Source: an uncultured Bacteroidota bacterium | GTDB lineage: Bacteria; Bacteroidota; Bacteroidia; Bacteroidales; P3 | Assembly: GCA_902788805.1 (NCBI GenBank) | Contig: CADALO010000008.1 | Coordinates: forward strand, 48,028 to 112,027 | Length of the DNA: 64,000 bases | Direction of reading: 5' to 3' | In this document: piece by piece, positions 60,517-64,000 of the stretch | Layout of the letters: the number at the start of each line of letters is the position of its first letter | How positions within the stretch are numbered: the stretch's first letter is position 1 | Notes under the pieces: generated by a model | The model's database searches: none | Told to the model about the DNA's origin: nothing | What the model saw: the letters and a program-made list of their open reading frames with translations, nothing else | Made by a program: the position numbers and the translations under genes

Positions 60517-62799
60517 ATGTACAAAATTCTGAAGAAAGAACAGCTCACCGAGAACATCGTGTTGATGGACATTGAGGCACCGTGGATTGCCGAAGCCGGA
60601 CAGCCTGGCCAGTTTGTCATCGTCATTCCTCACGAGCGCGGCGAACGTGTCCCGCTGACAATCTGCGACATAGACCGCTCTGTCAACTCAGTGACAATCG
60701 TCTATCAGATTGTGGGCGAGTCGACCAAGCGTCTGGCGTCGATGAGTGAAGGCGACAGCATCTTCACCATTGTCGGACCGCTTGGCAACCGTGCCGAGAT
60801 AATGGACAGCGACGCCCTCCGCCAGTCGGCCGCACCGCGCATCCTGTTCATCGCCGGAGGTGTGGGCACCGCTCCTGTCTATCCGCAGGCAAAGTGGGCA
60901 CACCAGCAAGGTCTTGGCTGCGATGTAATTATAGGCGCACGCAACAAAAGCCTGCTGTTCTTTGAGGACAGAATGAAAGCACAATGCGACAACCTCTACA
61001 TAATGACCGACGACGGCAGTTATGGCGAGAAAGGCCTTGTCACCGACAAGATCAAGCAGCTCGTCGAAAGCGGCCGGCACTACGACTGCTGCGTGGCCAT
61101 AGGCCCCCTGCCTATGATGAAGTTCGTCTCGCTGCTCACCAAGCAGTACTCGCTGCCCACCATCGTGTCGCTCAACTCAATGATGGTCGACGGCACCGGA
61201 ATGTGCGGCGCCTGCCGCGTCACCGTGGGCGGCAAGGTGCGTTTCACCTGCGTCAACGGTCCCGAGTTCGACGGCCATCAGGTCGATTTCGACGAGGCTA
61301 TGAAACGCCTTGCCAAGCCCGACCTGACCCGTTACCGCATCGCCACCAGCGAGGAAGGCCACAGCTGTAACCTCGCCGCCGCCGTTGAAAAACAGTTGCA
61401 AATCGAAGACAACAAGAAACGCCAAAAGCCTGAGGAACAAGACCCCCAGGCACGAATACACAACTTCGACGAAGTCTCCAAAGGCTTCACCGAAGAGCAG
61501 GCCGTGGCCGAAGCCGGACGCTGCCTGCACTGCAAGAACCCCCTCTGCGTGGGCCAGTGCCCCGTCAGCATACACATACCCGACTTCATCGCGGCCGTCA
61601 AAGAGCGCGACTTCGCCAAGGCCGGCCGCATCATAGCCGACGACTCGGCCCTGCCTGCCGTTTGCGGACGTGTGTGCCCGCAGGAGACGCAGTGCGAAGG
61701 TGCCTGCATCCTCGGTCGCAAAGGCGAGCCCATAGCCATCGGAGCCCTTGAGCGTTTCGTGGCCGACTGGAACCGCGAGAACGGAGAACGGAGAACGGAG
61801 AACGCTGAGCGCAAGGCATCAGCTAAGAAAGTCGCCATCATCGGCAGCGGTCCTTCGGGTCTCACCTGCGCCGGCGACCTGGCCAAGAAAGGCTATCGCG
61901 TGACCGTCTTCGAGGCCCTGCAGCACGCCGGCGGTGTGCTCGTCTACGGCATACCAGAATTTCGCCTGCCCAAGCAGAAGGTCGTGGCTCCCGAAATAGA
62001 GAACCTCAAGAAACTCGGTGTTGAAATCGAAACCAACGTCATCGTGGGCCGTTCGATAACCATCGACGACCTGCTCGGCAAGTACCACTACGACGCAATA
62101 TACATCGCCTCGGGCGCCGGCCTGCCGAAGTTTATGAACATCCCTGGCGAGACGCTCGTGGGCGTTATCTCTGCCAATGAGCTGCTTACACGCACCAACC
62201 TTATGCACGGCTACGACGAGAGCTACGACACGCCCATTGTTCTGGGCCGCAAGGTGGCCGTTGTGGGCGGCGGCAACGTGGCTATGGACGCCGCTCGTAC
62301 CGCACGGCGCTTAGGCTGCGAGGTGACCGTCATCTACCGCCGAGGCGAAGAGGATATGCCCGCCCGCAAAGAGGAGGTGCACCACGCCAAGGAAGAAGGC
62401 ATCAACTTCAGCTTCCAGACCAACCCCGTGGCCGTCCTCGACGACGGCAAGGGCAACGTTGCCGGCGTGCGGCTGGTGAGGATGGCTATGGGCGAACCCG
62501 ACGCTTCCGGCCGTCGCCGCTTTGCCGAGATCGAAGGCAGCCAGTTTGATATGCCTCTCGACAATCTCGTCATAGCCCTCGGCACAAGTCCCAATCCCCT
62601 GATTAAGAGCACCACGCCTGGCCTCGACACCGAAAGTTGGGGCGGCATCATAGCGACCCCAGAAGGCCTCACATCGCGTCCCAACGTCTATGCCGGCGGC
62701 GATGCCGTGAGCGGCGCAGCCACAGTGATCCTCGCTATGGGCGCCGGCCGACAGGCAGCCAAAGCCATAGCCGAGATGCTGGAGAAGAAAAACAGCTGA
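60517..62799 (+). CDS. Fused NfnA/NfnB-type NADPH oxidoreductase with a repeat-derived linker
   Basis: The 760-residue protein joins an N-terminal dihydroorotate-dehydrogenase-B-like FAD/NAD subunit (about 1-285; RVPLTICDIDR, FIAGGVGTAPVYP, an Fe-S region CGACRVTVGGKVRFTC) to a glutamate-synthase small-subunit-like part (320-760). The latter has two Fe-S cysteine runs (CLHCKNPLCVGQCPVSIHIP, CGRVCPQETQCEGAC) and two dinucleotide folds (IGSGPSGLTCAGDLA, VVGGGNVAMDAART). Annotations call it glutamate synthase-like; the layout is that of NfnAB, which links NADH, NADPH and ferredoxin by electron bifurcation. The catalytic glutaminase is absent. A heptamer repeat codes residues 421-430. Confidence 0.88.
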   Translation: MYKILKKEQLTENIVLMDIEAPWIAEAGQPGQFVIVIPHERGERVPLTICDIDRSVNSVTIVYQIVGESTKRLASMSEGDSIFTIVGPLGNRAEIMDSDALRQSAAPRILFIAGGVGTAPVYPQAKWAHQQGLGCDVIIGARNKSLLFFEDRMKAQCDNLYIMTDDGSYGEKGLVTDKIKQLVESGRHYDCCVAIGPLPMMKFVSLLTKQYSLPTIVSLNSMMVDGTGMCGACRVTVGGKVRFTCVNGPEFDGHQVDFDEAMKRLAKPDLTRYRIATSEEGHSCNLAAAVEKQLQIEDNKKRQKPEEQDPQARIHNFDEVSKGFTEEQAVAEAGRCLHCKNPLCVGQCPVSIHIPDFIAAVKERDFAKAGRIIADDSALPAVCGRVCPQETQCEGACILGRKGEPIAIGALERFVADWNRENGERRTENAERKASAKKVAIIGSGPSGLTCAGDLAKKGYRVTVFEALQHAGGVLVYGIPEFRLPKQKVVAPEIENLKKLGVEIETNVIVGRSITIDDLLGKYHYDAIYIASGAGLPKFMNIPGETLVGVISANELLTRTNLMHGYDESYDTPIVLGRKVAVVGGGNVAMDAARTARRLGCEVTVIYRRGEEDMPARKEEVHHAKEEGINFSFQTNPVAVLDDGKGNVAGVRLVRMAMGEPDASGRRRFAEIEGSQFDMPLDNLVIALGTSPNPLIKSTTPGLDTESWGGIIATPEGLTSRPNVYAGGDAVSGAATVILAMGAGRQAAKAIAEMLEKKNS
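61777..61804 (+). repeat. Family F heptamer repeat inside nfnAB
   Basis: Four exact GAGAACG units, 28 bases. They code RENGERRTEN between the Fe-S domain and the first dinucleotide fold, and the frame is kept. TopB at 37803-37837 has the same ENGERRT sequence from a related repeat on the opposite strand. Confidence 0.9.
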
Positions 62800-62863
62800 C
62801 GGCTGGCGACTATTCAACATTATAAAAAACCGTTTTTATGAAGTGGCGTTTGCCCCTACCCTG

Positions 62864-63667
62864 TCATAGAGGCGTGCCGCGAAGTGGCGGACTATGCCAT
62901 TGTGTCGCCTTTGTGCCGGCGTCTGTTCCGAACGGCGTTTTATCTGTTTCCGTCTGATAGTACGCGGCATCTTCCTGCAAATCAATCTCTTCTTCTGTGC
63001 GCTCATCCATAGCGGCTTCAAACGCCTCGAGGTTCAACACCAACTGGCCGAGATACTGGCTCATTGCTGCACGGCCGGCTTTGTCGACGACAAAACCCCA
63101 CAGATGCACCTCTTTATCTGTCCACAAATCAGGCAGTTGCAATTCGGCAAAGCACTTATAGCGATAGTTGCCCGCCGACATATAGAACGTATTGACTTCG
63201 GGACAATAGGCGACAAGGTAGACCGTGTCTTCCTGTTTCGCCACCCTTTGCAATGGATTCTTCTCGAAGTCAACGTGTATCGTTGTGTCATCAATCAGCG
63301 TCGGCGTCGAGAACGCCACTGGCGCCACAGGTCCGTCGGCCAATAAGAGTGACTCGTAATCGACTGACAAAGTGTTGTCTGCAATAGAAAAGCATCGTTT
63401 GTTGATGCGCATAAAATAGTTGGTTTCAAGCATACGGGCGTCGATGCTTGCCTTACGCAATCCGACCTGCACGATGCTGCGTGCGCGTGCTGCAAACCCT
63501 ACCGTGGCCTTGAAAAGTGTCCTCTGCGCCAACTGACGTTCGGTCTTTGCGTCGTTGTAGTGCGCCGGCTTGGAGCGCACACACATCCTGCCGCGCCACT
63601 CATAGCCTATGACATCGCCTATGCGACCGCTAAAACCAATTGAAAATAAATCATTTACTCTTGCCAT
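62864..63667 (-). CDS. DUF6266-family protein
   Basis: The 267-residue product begins MARVNDLFSIGFSGRIGDVIGYEWRG-type sequence, followed by RSKPAHYNDAKTERQLAQR, the typical opening of DUF6266 proteins of Bacteroidota. The function is unknown. No signal peptide is seen. The end is charged (DERTEEEIDLQEDAAYY). It is alone on the minus strand, converging on nfnAB with a 64-base gap. The family repeats across genomes in several diverged copies, as far as I recall, but only one is in this window. Confidence 0.8.
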   Translation of the reverse strand: MARVNDLFSIGFSGRIGDVIGYEWRGRMCVRSKPAHYNDAKTERQLAQRTLFKATVGFAARARSIVQVGLRKASIDARMLETNYFMRINKRCFSIADNTLSVDYESLLLADGPVAPVAFSTPTLIDDTTIHVDFEKNPLQRVAKQEDTVYLVAYCPEVNTFYMSAGNYRYKCFAELQLPDLWTDKEVHLWGFVVDKAGRAAMSQYLGQLVLNLEAFEAAMDERTEEEIDLQEDAAYYQTETDKTPFGTDAGTKATQWHSPPLRGTPL

Positions 63668-63744
63668 AATACTATCTTTCAGGTGTTATAACTGTGTTTT
63701 CTTTCTACCATAACGCTACCAAAGCCCTATTATTGTTTACTAAA

Positions 63745-63825
63745 ATAAAATTTCATAAAACTTTGGTAAAACTTTGAGTAAACTTTGATAGGAATATGGT
63801 ATGTGGAAATCAGCGAGTTGAGGCG
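63745..63825 (+). repeat. Family C oriented repeat, copy C3
   Basis: AAACTTTGGTAAAACTTTGA, GTAAACTTTGATAGG, AATATGGTATGTGGAAATCA and GAGTTGAGG follow in the order of C2, with several changes. It lies upstream of the DUF6266 gene (78-160 bases from its start), in the opposite orientation to it. Confidence 0.85.
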
Positions 63826-63933
63826 AGGCAAAAACAGGGTGTTTTTGGTGTTTTTGTACAGAAGTCACACCATATCACAAGTACATTATCAAAGTCTAAT
63901 GACCAATTGAGGTTGAAAAAAGGACGCCCGGGA

Positions 63934-63995
63934 AAGTGCCGACGGCACTTAATCTTATTAACCCCACACGAAACAAAGTGCCGTGTGGGGCTTTT
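63934..63995 (+). terminator. Two hairpins near the window end, the second terminator-like
   Basis: AAGTGCC GAC GGCACTT (about 63934-63950), then CCCCACACG / CGTGTGGGG with an 11-base loop followed by CTTTTGC. The second may end a transcript on the plus strand, or belong to a gene beyond the window. The rest of 63668-63933 contains repeat C3 and AT-rich sequence. Confidence 0.5.
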
Positions 63996-64000
63996 GCAAC

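Noticed and set aside
61777..61804. Sequencing or assembly error as the cause of heptamer arrays in genes
   Set aside because: The frame is intact in three different genes and the repeats also occur outside genes, so an error is unlikely, though raw reads would settle it.

Overview
The window looks like chromosomal DNA from a member of the order Bacteroidales (Bacteroidota). The signs are Bacteroidota-type promoters (TAnnTTTG -7 boxes, some with a TTG/TTTG about 19-20 nt upstream), few recognisable Shine-Dalgarno sites, the long NusB form, the nusB-DUF1573-yajC-ybbR-coaE block, a fused NfnA/NfnB-type oxidoreductase, a type IX secretion (T9SS) C-terminal sorting domain, a GldH-like lipoprotein and a DUF6266 protein. 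Genus and family cannot be read from this window. No rRNA, tRNA, CRISPR array, transposase or integrase was recognised.

Layout. 1-3.1 kb: end of an AsmA-like gene, a family 2 glycosyltransferase and a stand-alone HATPase protein. 3.2-4.8 kb: thioredoxin-like protein and galE (minus). 5.3-6.5 kb: membrane-anchored AraC regulator, followed by a 0.9 kb repeat-rich gap. 7.4-12.5 kb: YbjQ-like protein, secreted thioredoxin-fold protein without a CxxC, argS, acyl-ACP thioesterase. 12.6-19.8 kb: TPR protein and gyrA (minus), divergent from clpC. 19.9-23.1 kb: a block of envelope genes bracketed by clpC and a second diverged copy of its 3' end. 23.2-26.7 kb: secreted protein and gcvP. 26.8-35.4 kb: a seven-gene minus-strand envelope operon (WG repeats, two LPP20-like proteins, two CsgG-like/MORN proteins, a transglutaminase-like protein, a lipoprotein). 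35.6-36.7 kb: a second AraC paralogue. 37-52.9 kb: topB, yggS, yitT, rpe, rlmI-like, folE, WG-TonB protein, a small secreted protein, then uvrC, gldH-like, asd, FKBP and a T9SS cargo protein. 54.2-62.8 kb: leuS-nusB-DUF1573-yajC-ybbR-coaE-nfnAB. The end holds a DUF6266 gene.

Most genes are core: tRNA charging, DNA topology and repair, protein quality control, glycine cleavage, pentose phosphate, folate, CoA, lysine/threonine precursors and redox balance. The accessory signal is in two places. One is the 26.8-35.4 kb envelope operon, which resembles no named system I know. The other is an unusually rich set of short dispersed repeats: (A) a 130-200 bp palindromic element with TGCGACACACCCCGGCC ends, three loci; (B) a roughly 110 bp palindrome of 11-bp TGTACAAT units with CCAACTCCGGTCG ends, two loci; (C) an oriented AAACTTTGGTAAAAC repeat, three loci; (D) an 8-bp ATCAACAA/T repeat; (E) CCTTTAAAACC-type arrays; (F) a heptamer family (GAGAACG, GGAAAGC); (G) a small GGGGCRTACACGG hairpin. 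Families D and F also lie in frame inside coding sequences of topB, rlmI, nfnAB and the WG-TonB gene, at likely interdomain linkers. All coordinates and alignments were done by eye.
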